Source: Candidatus Bathyarchaeia archaeon (GTDB lineage: Archaea; Thermoproteota; Bathyarchaeia; Bathyarchaeales; Bathycorpusculaceae). Taken from it: 64,000 bases of DNA. The notes below the pieces were generated by a model that had not been told where the DNA came from, searched no databases, and saw nothing but the letters and a program-made list of their open reading frames with translations. The translations under genes were made by a program, and so were the position numbers. Positions within the stretch are counted from its first letter, which is position 1, and each line of letters begins with the position of its first letter. This document shows positions 18,560-25,849 of the stretch, piece by piece. Where the stretch lies: assembly GCA_038880555.1 (NCBI GenBank), contig JAVZRN010000002.1, positions 159,264 through 223,263 on the forward strand. The letters are read 5' to 3'.

Positions 18560-19627
18560 ATGCCAGAAAAGAGCAGAAAAACCACCAAAAAAGTTCGGGA
18601 AAAAGAGGCAAAGAAACCCTCGCTAAACAAGAAATTGCTGGTAATTTCGATAACACTGGCTGTCATTATAATTTTAGGCGCAGTAATATACCAACTTTTC
18701 TGGCGAGCCTCAGAAATCGAGGTTAAGTTCCCGCTTAAAGCTGCAATAATAGACCAGCTCAGCGAAGATGAAAATCTCCGTAACCAAACTTTTGTGGATA
18801 GAATAACCACAATTTTGGAGGAATATAATTTTTCGGTTGCTTATTATGACTATACAAAAACTAATGTTACATTTTTTAAGGGACTTGCAAAGGCCGGCTT
18901 CGGTATTATAATTTTAAGGCTTCACTCGGCACTGCGCATAGACGGTTCTACAGTCGACTTTTTCACCTCTGAACCATATAGCCTTGGCAAATACGAAAAA
19001 GAGCAAAATGAGGGGCTTTTGGTCAACGGCACAATAATCTATTCTGGAAGGCAATATTTTGCTTTTACGTCAAAATTTGTAGAAAAGTTAGAGGGCACTT
19101 TTCCCAAAAGCATAATTATCGCTATGGGGTGTCAAACCTTAAACCAAACTGCAGGTCAACCTATGGCAAAGGCATTCTGCGATAAAAAAGGCGCAAAAGT
19201 TTATATCGGCTGGTCAAGCTGGGTATCGGCAACGCATTCAGATGAGGAAACAATAAAACTAATGCAGCGACTTTTATACGAAGACAAAACTTTAGGAAAA
19301 GCTGTTGAAGAAGCGAATCCTGATTTGTCGTGTGTTCCCCCCTCCTATCTTAGATTCTATCCTCAAACAGTCAGAAACTTGAAAATATCAGACTTGATTG
19401 AAGAAGCACAGACATCAAGCGCGTCTACAAAATCAAAACTGTTTAAGGGTTTTTATATAGTTGAAATGTTGTCTGTTAAACGCTTTAATTCTCTAGCCAC
19501 CGTCATACATAATTGGTTTCGAAGGTTCTCTCCTGTCAAGTTTGCCGTTTTCAATTTTCTTACTTCTTCAGCTAATACGACGTCCTCTAGGACTTCGTTT
19601 ATCCATTTTTCGAAGTCTCCGCGGTAG
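18560..19627 (+). CDS. Membrane-anchored protein with possible caspase-like fold
   Basis: A 355-residue protein with a Lys-rich cytoplasmic N-terminus, one membrane helix (about 26-48) and an extracytoplasmic domain. The domain contains IIILRLHSAL near residue 117 and IIIAMGCQ near 190, that is a buried strand ending in His and a later strand ending in Gly-Cys. This arrangement is typical of clan CD (caspase, gingipain, CHAT) peptidases, and GKAVEEA later fits the same fold. The assignment is an inference and no family is certain. The last 58 codons run antisense through the DUF5752 gene and look like a shadow of it, so the true functional end may be near 19460. Confidence 0.6.
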   Translation: MPEKSRKTTKKVREKEAKKPSLNKKLLVISITLAVIIILGAVIYQLFWRASEIEVKFPLKAAIIDQLSEDENLRNQTFVDRITTILEEYNFSVAYYDYTKTNVTFFKGLAKAGFGIIILRLHSALRIDGSTVDFFTSEPYSLGKYEKEQNEGLLVNGTIIYSGRQYFAFTSKFVEKLEGTFPKSIIIAMGCQTLNQTAGQPMAKAFCDKKGAKVYIGWSSWVSATHSDEETIKLMQRLLYEDKTLGKAVEEANPDLSCVPPSYLRFYPQTVRNLKISDLIEEAQTSSASTKSKLFKGFYIVEMLSVKRFNSLATVIHNWFRRFSPVKFAVFNFLTSSANTTSSRTSFIHFSKSPR

Positions 19628-19791
19628 AGGTGGAACTCTAAAGATTTTACGTTAACCTCGTTTATTTTTTCCATAAACTCCTTTAGGGATGAGGCACTTT
19701 CGCCTATATAGTTCCCTATTGATGTGAAGAAATAGAAGGCTTTATCTCTCGGAACTGTTTTTAGGGCTTTTATTTCCGTTTCCCTTTTCAC
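19453..19791 (-). CDS. DUF5752 family protein
   Basis: A small soluble protein of 112 residues starting at GTG 19791 with GGGAGAA nine bases upstream. The core (FYFFTSIGNYIGE, SLKEFMEKI, SLEFHLYRGDFEKWINEV) matches what I recall of the archaeal DUF5752 family, which is found beside regulators and whose function is unknown. It begins 16 bases after the Lrp-type regulator, with its ribosome-binding site next to the regulator's stop, so the two are almost certainly one operon. Its last 175 bases are convergent with and overlap the preceding plus-strand gene. Reading-frame quality is better on this strand. Confidence 0.75.
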   Translation of the reverse strand: MKRETEIKALKTVPRDKAFYFFTSIGNYIGESASSLKEFMEKINEVNVKSLEFHLYRGDFEKWINEVLEDVVLAEEVRKLKTANLTGENLRNQLCMTVARELKRLTDNISTI

Positions 19792-19807
19792 TTTTGTTTC
19801 TCCCTTC

Positions 19808-20329
19808 TTATTGTCTATTTTTGTTTTCCGTTGGTGTTAACTTTTTTGGATCATTTACTATTAAAGGTTGGGTTTCCTTAAACTTTTTTGTAACTATTGA
19901 CGTGCGGATTCGTAGGACTCCGGGAAGAGGCGCAACCGTACTGGCTATAAATTCGTGGAGGTTTTCCTGGTTTTCGGCTACGACCTTGGCTATTATTTGG
20001 AGCTCTTCTGATAAGGATGTGTAGACTTCTGTGACTTGGGGGACTGTGCAGAGTTTTTCGGCTACTTTCTCGCTTTCCTTTGGGTCTGTGATTATTGTCA
20101 TTATGGCTGTTATGTTTTTGGCTCCGGTCTTTTCGGAGTCTATAAGCGCGGTGTACTTTTTTATTATGCCGTGTTGCTCCATCCGCTTTATTCTGTCGTA
20201 AACTGTGGAGTGGGCTATTCCGAGGCGCTTGCCGATGGTTGTGTAGGTTTGCCGTGCATCCTCCTGTAGCATTTCCAATATTTTAATGTCTGTTGAGTCG
20301 AGGCTTAACATGTTGTTCTTGACGCGCAA
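19808..20329 (-). CDS. Lrp/AsnC family transcriptional regulator
   Basis: A 173-residue feast/famine regulator. The N-terminal winged helix (about 9-60: LDSTDIKILEMLQEDAR, IAHSTVYDRIKRM) is followed by the RAM ligand-binding domain (about 70-150). The C-terminal 20 residues are charged and unusual (LTPTENKNRQ). ATG 20329 or ATG 20311 could be the start; the second fits the family's usual beginning. It precedes the DUF5752 gene in an operon. The long AT-rich region upstream carries repeated CGGAAA motifs that could be its own operator, since Lrp proteins are often autoregulated. The effector is unknown. Confidence 0.9.
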   Translation of the reverse strand: MRVKNNMLSLDSTDIKILEMLQEDARQTYTTIGKRLGIAHSTVYDRIKRMEQHGIIKKYTALIDSEKTGAKNITAIMTIITDPKESEKVAEKLCTVPQVTEVYTSLSEELQIIAKVVAENQENLHEFIASTVAPLPGVLRIRTSIVTKKFKETQPLIVNDPKKLTPTENKNRQ

Positions 20330-20684
20330 ACTCTAACCTCGCTGCTGAGTGCTTTATTTAGAGTATTGCCTAGACAATATATCGTTTGTTATCGGAAAAG
20401 TGTAGAAAAAACTGTTTAAAATCGGAAAATGTTCGATTAAATATCAACAGAAAAGGCAATCGGAAATCGAATAACGAGCCGTATGTTTTAAGCTCTTAAA
20501 ATATCGCGGGAAATTTCGTCTCTTATTTTTCGGAAAATTGTTTGAAAAATAATTTTTAATCTTCAATCTTTCAATTTTAAAATTTTAAAATCTACATTTT
20601 TGCAGATAAACTGACAAATAAGTTTAAATTTGTGGGATAGAATTTTCTTCTAGAAGATTTTAACAGAGAGGTTTGTGTTGGAAG
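20330..20684. promoter_or_regulatory. AT-rich intergenic region with repeated ATCGGAAA motifs
   Basis: This stretch of about 350 bases holds no gene that I can support. ATCGGAAA occurs at 20391, 20421 and 20459, and a fourth TTCGGAAAA copy spans about 20529-20537, all on the plus strand, with related TCGAT/TCGAA words between them. The region separates the divergent Lrp-type regulator and the gene at 20685, so an operator array is plausible. TATA-like AT runs are abundant, so no single promoter can be chosen. Confidence 0.4.
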
Positions 20685-21173
20685 ATGAAAACATCGAGAG
20701 TTTGGGAGATTCTGGAAAAGTTTAAGGAAGCTTGCAGATTTCGTGGTTGGAGAACCTCTGAAAGTGAAGACTGGGTTGAAGCCGATCACAAATATCATAA
20801 TTTCCTCTTAACCCGAAACATTCACCCCTCATCTTTCCGTAATATTGCTCAAAACAGAAAGTGTGTTGTTCGTGAGGGCTTATCCTATCGTGTTGTTGAA
20901 GCCTCTTATATGGCTTGGGTTTTCTCCGAATCGCCGCCGGAAAGTCTTCTAAACCTTTTTCTTGAGAATCCAGGCTTTTCAAAGAGGGTTGCTCTGTACG
21001 ATTTGAGTCCTCTCACGGAGGGACGGAATACTTGTGTCAAACTGAATTTTACAGACAGCCCAGTTTTCCAAGAGTTTGAAAACTTCCTTGAAAAAGAGTT
21101 TGGAGTCAAAATCGAAGAGTACGCTAACCTGAAGCCAAGCCTTGAAGATTGCACGCTGGCGGAAACCCTCTAA
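20685..21173 (+). CDS. Hypothetical protein
   Basis: A soluble protein of 162 residues from ATG 20685; TTG 20673 is an alternative that lies directly against the AGAGAGG site. I do not recognise the family. The N-terminal half is basic and aromatic (ACRFRGWRTSESEDWVEADHKYHNFLL). The C-terminal half is acidic with likely helices (FQEFENFLEKEFGVKIEEY). There is one Cys near each end and no membrane segment. It is alone in its transcription unit, divergent from the Lrp-type regulator across the repeat-containing region, so it could be that regulator's target. Confidence 0.55.
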   Translation: MKTSRVWEILEKFKEACRFRGWRTSESEDWVEADHKYHNFLLTRNIHPSSFRNIAQNRKCVVREGLSYRVVEASYMAWVFSESPPESLLNLFLENPGFSKRVALYDLSPLTEGRNTCVKLNFTDSPVFQEFENFLEKEFGVKIEEYANLKPSLEDCTLAETL

Positions 21174-21238
21174 ACTCTTATTTTATCCAATCAAAGATTT
21201 GATAAGCAAAAGCCGCATATATTCTAGCTGTGAGCTGT

Positions 21239-21841
21239 ATGTCTGAAGAGGCTGAAGAGGTTAAGAGGCTTCTAGCCTTCAAAAAGAAGCTTGAAAAAAG
21301 AGTTGAGAAGCTTGAATCAGAGCTTAAAGAGCTAAAATCAATTTTGGAAGCCGTAAACTCTGTTCTTTTAGCTAAAGGGTTTAAACGGGCTGAAATCGCT
21401 AAAGCTCCAGCGCCACTGCAGCCAGCAGAAGCCGTACCAGCAAAAGAAGAGATGATTCCGCCGCTGGCGCTTATGCCGGAGTTTAAGGAGATTATTCCGT
21501 TAAAAACTGCTGCTGGCGAGTCCCTTGCAAAACTTTATGTGGGCGACGGTTTCCTAAAAGTTATTTTAGCTGAAGACAAAAACTTTAATGTTAATACGCC
21601 GCCCTTCAACCAGTTTCTGGTGGAAAGGGTTTTGGCGAAAATGCAGCAGAAGGACGGCGAGCTAGCCAAGGCTGGAAAGCTTAAGCCAGAAGAAATCTTC
21701 TCCTACAACATTGTTAGGGAAGGCGAAATCATCCGCGAAATTCACATTAAGAATTTTGATGCTGAACGCCTAAGAGAGCTTAAATCAAGCATCAAGTGGA
21801 CTTTAGAGAAAATGTATGAGAAAATGAGGAGCCAAAGCTAA
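21239..21841 (+). CDS. Coiled-coil hypothetical protein
   Basis: A protein of 200 residues from ATG 21239; GTG 21230 is also in frame. Residues 1-50 form a clear heptad coiled coil rich in Lys, Glu and Leu (FKKKLEKRVEKLESELKEL). A Pro/Ala linker (about 62-80) leads to a globular alpha/beta domain (about 85-200) starting EFKEIIPLKTAAGESLAKLYV. The layout resembles small archaeal proteins of unknown role. It is convergent with the DUF2148 gene, the two stops being about 12 bases apart. No function can be assigned. Confidence 0.6.
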   Translation: MSEEAEEVKRLLAFKKKLEKRVEKLESELKELKSILEAVNSVLLAKGFKRAEIAKAPAPLQPAEAVPAKEEMIPPLALMPEFKEIIPLKTAAGESLAKLYVGDGFLKVILAEDKNFNVNTPPFNQFLVERVLAKMQQKDGELAKAGKLKPEEIFSYNIVREGEIIREIHIKNFDAERLRELKSSIKWTLEKMYEKMRSQS

Positions 21842-21852
21842 AGCTGAAAGGC

Positions 21853-22419
21853 TTAAGGCCATTTCCTATCAAAGTATATGTTCTTGCCCTTTGCCGAAAG
21901 CGGTATGCCCATTGCCACTGTTGCTTCGGGCATTTGGTTCAGCTTTAGTGCCGCCGTTCCTATGCGGTACATTATTCGGTTGTCGATGTTTAAAAGGCTC
22001 GCAATTTTTACGGCTGAGCCTAGGGCTATTCCAAGGTCTAAAGCCTTAAAAAGACATGTGGGGCCAGTAAAGTCTTGTCCGCCCCTTTTTTGGGCTTCTT
22101 CAAATTCGCTGCAGTTTTTGTAGCCGCAGGCTCCACAGTTGATTCCTATGCTCTTGTTTCCTCTAACCCCTATTAGAACCACGGCTTCAGAGTCTCTCAC
22201 ATTTTTCGCGTCTCGTTTAAACCCGTCAATTTTTCTCTGTTCGGCTATTTCCTCCATTTTTTCAGCTATGGCATCCTTCTCCTCACCATAAACGATGAGG
22301 GTTAGGACGTCGTCTATCCCAGCCGTTTTTGGGGCTGTTCTCGCCGCGGCTAGCATAAGCCTCGCCGCTTCAAGGATTGCCTCTTTCTCTCCAATTTCAC
22401 CTTCAATTTTTGGGCTCAA
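21853..22419 (-). CDS. DUF2148 ferredoxin-domain protein
   Basis: A protein of 188 residues matching the DUF2148 family of small proteins with a ferredoxin-like cysteine motif. The Cys cluster CGACGYKNC lies at about residue 110, and a further Cys follows in GPTCLFKALDLG, together fitting an iron-sulfur site. The fold includes a nitroreductase-like opening (AILEAARLMLAAARTAPK). TTG 22419 is preferred because CGGGGTGA stands just upstream; TTG 22443 is the longer alternative. It is the last gene of the minus-strand group running from 25322. It is probably a redox protein; its partner is unknown. Confidence 0.85.
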   Translation of the reverse strand: MSPKIEGEIGEKEAILEAARLMLAAARTAPKTAGIDDVLTLIVYGEEKDAIAEKMEEIAEQRKIDGFKRDAKNVRDSEAVVLIGVRGNKSIGINCGACGYKNCSEFEEAQKRGGQDFTGPTCLFKALDLGIALGSAVKIASLLNIDNRIMYRIGTAALKLNQMPEATVAMGIPLSAKGKNIYFDRKWP

Positions 22420-22484
22420 ACATTCACCCCGTTGAGTAAACAAAACTAGATTAGGCTATATGAAGTTAAGTGTTTTATCTTCCG

Positions 22485-22625
22485 CTAAAAGCCTAAAGGT
22501 CTGAAAGCCTTCTTTAAAAGCTCAATTATGGCGTTTAATTGTCCAGCATATAAACCTATAGCAAATAGGGATACCCCTACAAGTAGTAGGAGGGCGCCAA
22601 TAACTCTGCGTTCATGTACGTCCAT
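22485..22625 (-). CDS. 46-residue single-helix membrane microprotein
   Basis: A short gene whose ATG 22625 is six bases after the thioredoxin stop. GGAG, which overlaps that stop, serves as its ribosome-binding site. The product starts MDVHERRVIGALLLLVGVSL, with one membrane helix (about 8-27) and a short amphipathic tail (LNAIIELLKKAF). It is not homologous to anything I recognise, but coupling to the thioredoxin gene and the clean signal support it being real. It could anchor or assist the thioredoxin at the membrane. Confidence 0.6.
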   Translation of the reverse strand: MDVHERRVIGALLLLVGVSLFAIGLYAGQLNAIIELLKKAFRPLGF

Positions 22626-22631
22626 ATTTTG

Positions 22632-23066
22632 TCACTCCAAATATTTTTTGAGGCGGGCTTCAACTTGGCTTTTCGGGGCAAAGCCGACTATTCTGTCAAC
22701 TTCCTCGCCAGCCTTTATGATTACAAGGGTTGGTATGCTGAAAACTTGGAAGCGGTCGGCCGTTGCAGGGTTCTCATCTACATTAAGCTTTCCAACGAGA
22801 ACTTTGTCAGCGTATTCTTTTGCTAGTTCCTCTATTACTGGCGCCATCATTCTGCATGGCATGCACCAGTCTGCGAAGAAGTCGATTAGCACAAGCTTAT
22901 TTTTGCCCACAACTTCTTTAAAATTTGAGTCTGTTATATGAATTACTTGTCCGCTCAAACTCTTCTTCTCCTTAAACTCTTTCATTAATTTGTGCAGTTT
23001 TCTTTTCTTAATACGTTCCAGTTCAACGTCATCTTCAGATATAAACTCTTCGTGTTTCTCAAACAT
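22632..23066 (-). CDS. Thioredoxin with N-terminal extension
   Basis: A 144-residue thioredoxin-fold protein. The redox motif WCMPC is at residues 67-71, the cis-Pro loop FSIPTLVI near 110, and GFAPKSQ precedes the last helix. An N-terminal charged helical extension of about 40 residues (MFEKHEEFISEDDVELERIKKRK) is longer than in ordinary 105-residue thioredoxins and could be a dimerisation or partner-binding segment. It reduces protein disulfides in the cytoplasm. It is followed by a 46-residue membrane protein and preceded, 10 bases away, by the DUF1893 gene, all on the minus strand. Confidence 0.93.
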   Translation of the reverse strand: MFEKHEEFISEDDVELERIKKRKLHKLMKEFKEKKSLSGQVIHITDSNFKEVVGKNKLVLIDFFADWCMPCRMMAPVIEELAKEYADKVLVGKLNVDENPATADRFQVFSIPTLVIIKAGEEVDRIVGFAPKSQVEARLKKYLE

Positions 23067-23076
23067 ATGGGCAACC

Positions 23077-23514
23077 TCATTTCTGTTTGCTTTTAAGGCT
23101 GTTGAGCAGTGCTTTTAACTTTCCATAAGCCTCTTTTGGATCGTTAATTTTCATGGCGACTTTTTCAAAGGGGCAAACATTCTTCCCAGAGGCGTCCAAT
23201 ATCTTTTCTACAAGCTTGTCCCATTCAAAATAGATGCCGTAATTTTCAAAGGCTTGCTTGGCTTTGATGCTTATGGTTGATGCGTAAACAGCCCTAACTC
23301 TGGCGTAAATGCATAGCAGTGCAATGGCTTTTCCAACGACTTTGTCTGCAACCGACGTTCCCCTCATTTTGCCTCTAAACTTGTCTAAGGCTTCTAGGAA
23401 GGCGGAAACTCCATGGGCTTTACTTTCAAAAAGCACTTTGGAATCTTTAATTACCACGAGTGTTAAGCTTTTTTCGTGTAGTCTCTTTTTAGCTAATTCT
23501 AGGTCTTCCAACAT
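23077..23514 (-). CDS. DUF1893 family protein
   Basis: A 145-residue protein with features of DUF1893 (a cytidine-deaminase-like fold of unknown activity): LVVIKDSKVLFESKAHGV, then DKVVGKAIALLCIYA, and the late Cys in NVCPFEKVA. Its GTG/ATG-region start overlaps the end of the metallo-hydrolase gene by 16 bases, indicating translational coupling. Family identity is fairly sure; a deaminase role is not shown, because the zinc-binding HxE of true deaminases is not evident. Confidence 0.75.
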   Translation of the reverse strand: MLEDLELAKKRLHEKSLTLVVIKDSKVLFESKAHGVSAFLEALDKFRGKMRGTSVADKVVGKAIALLCIYARVRAVYASTISIKAKQAFENYGIYFEWDKLVEKILDASGKNVCPFEKVAMKINDPKEAYGKLKALLNSLKSKQK

Positions 23515-24329
23515 TCACTTTTCATCTCGAGAAGTGCTTTAACAAGATTCTCCCGGGACCATTCGCCTTGACTAGCAGCCTCCATTTGTAAAACTTTATC
23601 TGGCACTTTGGAGAAAAGCCTATCCACAATTTGTGCGGTGCTTAGTCCTTTACACCGAAGGGCTTCAACATTGGTTTTTAACGCAAAAATGTTGTCTAAA
23701 AACTTAATCAAGGCTTTCTTGTCCCAGACGCCGTGCCCTCCGTAGGCTTTCTCAAAATCTAAACTCGCAACTTTTCTAACAGAATTTACAGTTTCCGTTA
23801 GGTTTTCATCCCGCATCATAATAACTGGTTTAGGATTTGTCACTAAATCTCCAATAAATAGGCGATCTCCAACAAGAAAGGAAACACTGTCAAAGCTATG
23901 CCCTGGAGTTTCAAAAGTTTTAACGGTTAAGCCGCTGACCTCGGCGATCTTTTTTAGCGGTGTGGCTTTCACCGGTTTAGGTTGACCCCAAACCACTCGC
24001 CTATAAGCTGGAATCTCCGGAGGTTTCGCTAAGACTTCCAGCGATTTTTTAGGGGCAAAAATTTCAACGCCAAACTTTTCTCTGAAAATTGGGGCTCCGC
24101 CACAGTGGTCCTCGTGGTGGTGCGTTAGGAAGATAGCCTTAACATCCAAATTCATGTCTTCTATGAATTTTGCCGCTTCTTCAGCCGTGTGTGGGCAGCC
24201 AGAATCTATGACAAGCCCTTTGTAGTAGTAGAAGGTTGTCCAATAATATGGCTCGCCGTTAAATTCTTCGCCGACGCTAACGGATACGAAATCTTTAGCA
24301 ATGCGCTCCCATTTGAGCATGTCAAACAC
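23499..24329 (-). CDS. MBL-fold metallo-hydrolase
   Basis: A 276-residue metallo-beta-lactamase fold hydrolase. The metal motif THHHEDHCGG is near residue 70. Other ligands appear in ETPGHSFDS (His) and FIGDLVTN (Asp), and a final His in YGGHGVWD. It has the size of glyoxalase II/lactonase-like members, with a C-terminal 80-residue helical extension (LSTAQIVDRLFSKVP). The substrate is not predictable. It overlaps the DUF1893 gene downstream and follows the FmdE-domain gene after 26 bases, so it belongs to the same minus-strand group. Confidence 0.88.
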   Translation of the reverse strand: MFDMLKWERIAKDFVSVSVGEEFNGEPYYWTTFYYYKGLVIDSGCPHTAEEAAKFIEDMNLDVKAIFLTHHHEDHCGGAPIFREKFGVEIFAPKKSLEVLAKPPEIPAYRRVVWGQPKPVKATPLKKIAEVSGLTVKTFETPGHSFDSVSFLVGDRLFIGDLVTNPKPVIMMRDENLTETVNSVRKVASLDFEKAYGGHGVWDKKALIKFLDNIFALKTNVEALRCKGLSTAQIVDRLFSKVPDKVLQMEAASQGEWSRENLVKALLEMKSECWKT

Positions 24330-24355
24330 TAGATTATGATGCGTAAAGATTGAAT

Positions 24356-24799
24356 TTATCCATTTTCAACTTTAAACAACTGGCTTTCTGGCATAGCCGC
24401 TATTTTCCAGGCGAGCTCCTCGTTAGGCACCCTCTTTGAAAGTTGTTCTATAAGCGTCTCTAACACTTGCTTGTTTACGTGGATTTTCAAGGCTTTATTT
24501 TGACTTTTGATTCTAAAAATCGCCACAATGTCTCCATCCGAGTTCCTTGCTTCAAGTTTTCTGTTCCCAACAGTGCATTGGGTGGCTGCCTGAATGCCGT
24601 CAAGGATGCAGGAAAAAGGAGTGATTAACGGAAGCCGCGCCACAACTTGCATATCCCGCAGTTTATCCCCATCCACGTTTAGTGTTTTCTTTGCAAGTCT
24701 AGCCATCTTCACGCCTATAACTAGGAATGGTCCCAAATGTCCGTGAAGGTTTTCGGCATTCTTAATCTCAAGCGTTAGGGTTTCCCTTTCATCAAGCAC
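24356..24799 (-). CDS. FmdE-domain (formylmethanofuran dehydrogenase E-like) protein
   Basis: A 147-residue stand-alone FmdE domain. The signature HGHLGPFLVIGVKMA lies near residue 20 and PFSCILDGIQAATQCTVG near 62, giving the His/Cys pattern expected for metal binding. The C-terminal zinc-ribbon present in many FmdE proteins is absent. It starts at GTG 24799, overlapping the S-component stop by eight bases. No other formylmethanofuran dehydrogenase subunit is nearby, so a metal-handling role linked to the adjacent membrane protein and nikR is more likely than methanogenesis. That is an inference from context. Confidence 0.87.
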   Translation of the reverse strand: MLDERETLTLEIKNAENLHGHLGPFLVIGVKMARLAKKTLNVDGDKLRDMQVVARLPLITPFSCILDGIQAATQCTVGNRKLEARNSDGDIVAIFRIKSQNKALKIHVNKQVLETLIEQLSKRVPNEELAWKIAAMPESQLFKVENG

Positions 24800-25322
24800 C
24801 TTTCACTCCCTTCACTTTTGCCCTTTCAAGTGCACCTATCACTGGTAAAGCTATTATTAGGCTTATTATTCCGCCTATTGCGTGCCACACACCCCAAAAC
24901 GTCAGCGACCAATCAAGTGATCTTCCCATGAAAACTGTTCCAATCACTACGCCGGCAAAATACGCGGAAATTATTGTTGCAATGGTTGCCACTGCCATGT
25001 TGTAAGGTTTGAGGCTGATTTTATGCTTGCATATTGCCATTATGGCGTCGAAGAGAATAGCTGACGCTAGGAAACCTATAATTTGTGTTGATGCTGGCCT
25101 CATTGCCAGCACTATTATGGCGCCTATTGTGCCGACCATTGAGGGTATTCCGGTTTTGCCAGAAGCCCATGTGGCTAAAAGCAGAGTGAAATAGACGGAG
25201 AAGTCGCAAAATATGGGTAAACGAAAAAGTGTGAACCCTAAGGGTCCAACTGTTATGTTTAATATTGCCCACATGGCTGAAAAGACTGCTATTATGGCTA
25301 TGTCAACTGGTTTGAGGGACAT
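24792..25322 (-). CDS. ECF transporter S-component-like membrane protein
   Basis: A 176-residue membrane protein with about five to six helices and the opening typical of ECF substrate-binding subunits (DIAIIAVFSAMWAILNI, then GPLGFTLFRLP). It overlaps the FmdE-domain gene and is divergent from nikR, with a repeated operator-like motif between them. This suggests nickel or cobalt uptake, but no ECF ATPase or T component is in the window, so it would share one encoded elsewhere or work alone. Family assignment is moderately sure; the substrate is inferred from the neighbours. Confidence 0.72.
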   Translation of the reverse strand: MSLKPVDIAIIAVFSAMWAILNITVGPLGFTLFRLPIFCDFSVYFTLLLATWASGKTGIPSMVGTIGAIIVLAMRPASTQIIGFLASAILFDAIMAICKHKISLKPYNMAVATIATIISAYFAGVVIGTVFMGRSLDWSLTFWGVWHAIGGIISLIIALPVIGALERAKVKGVKGA

Positions 25323-25333
25323 TTAATCATCTT

Positions 25334-25362
25334 CGTAATACTTTTTTCTAGAAACGTAATAC
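25334..25362. promoter_or_regulatory. Candidate NikR operator: CGTAATAC direct repeat
   Basis: CGTAATAC occurs at 25334-25341 and again at 25355-25362, exactly 21 bases (two helical turns) apart, in the 94-base gap between the S-component gene and nikR. Each unit is close to a GTANTAC palindrome. The position suits a ribbon-helix-helix tetramer such as NikR controlling both directions. Confidence 0.45.
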
Positions 25363-25416
25363 CAATATACATAAAAACTTTATGGTTAAAACACAAAAAT
25401 AAAACCGTGGTTCCCC

Positions 25417-25842
25417 ATGGCAAAAACTAGGAAAACGGGGAAAATAGTGCGGATAAGCGTAACCTTTCCGCCAGATTTGCTGAAAGATTTTGATGAAGTT
25501 ACCAGTAAAATGGGTTACGAAAATCGTTCTAAGGCTGTTCAGGACGCCGTTAGACTTTTTATCTCTGAACGTAAGTGGCTTCATGAGGAGAAGGGTCTCC
25601 AAGCTGGAGTTTTAATGCTTCTCTACGACCATGAGGTTAGGGGTCTGGAGGACGCCCTAACAGATGTGCAGCACCACTATGCTGGCATAATCTCCTCAAC
25701 AATGCACATTCACCTAACCGAGCGGGACTGCTTAGAGGCTATAGCGGTTAAAGGCGACGCCGCTGAAATTCGACGATTAAGCGATGAACTGTCTTCGAAA
25801 CGGGGCGTTAAAATTCTAAAAACAATGATTGTTTCGCTTTAA
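25417..25842 (+). CDS. nikR: Nickel-responsive regulator NikR
   Basis: A 141-residue ribbon-helix-helix regulator with a C-terminal ACT-like metal domain. The N-terminal strand (KIVRISVTFPPDLL) and helices (YENRSKAVQDAVRLFI) form the DNA-binding part. The nickel ligands have exactly the Escherichia coli NikR spacing: His86, His97, His99 and Cys105 (in QHHY and MHIHLTERDC). It represses nickel-uptake genes when nickel is plentiful. It is divergent from the S-component/FmdE genes, with a repeated motif between. Start ATG 25417 is the only candidate. Confidence 0.95.
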   Translation: MAKTRKTGKIVRISVTFPPDLLKDFDEVTSKMGYENRSKAVQDAVRLFISERKWLHEEKGLQAGVLMLLYDHEVRGLEDALTDVQHHYAGIISSTMHIHLTERDCLEAIAVKGDAAEIRRLSDELSSKRGVKILKTMIVSL

Positions 25843-25849
25843 AAGGCTT

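Noticed and set aside
24356..24799. Evidence for methanogenesis from an FmdE-like protein
   Set aside because: Only the stand-alone domain is present, with no other formylmethanofuran dehydrogenase or methanogenesis gene in the window.
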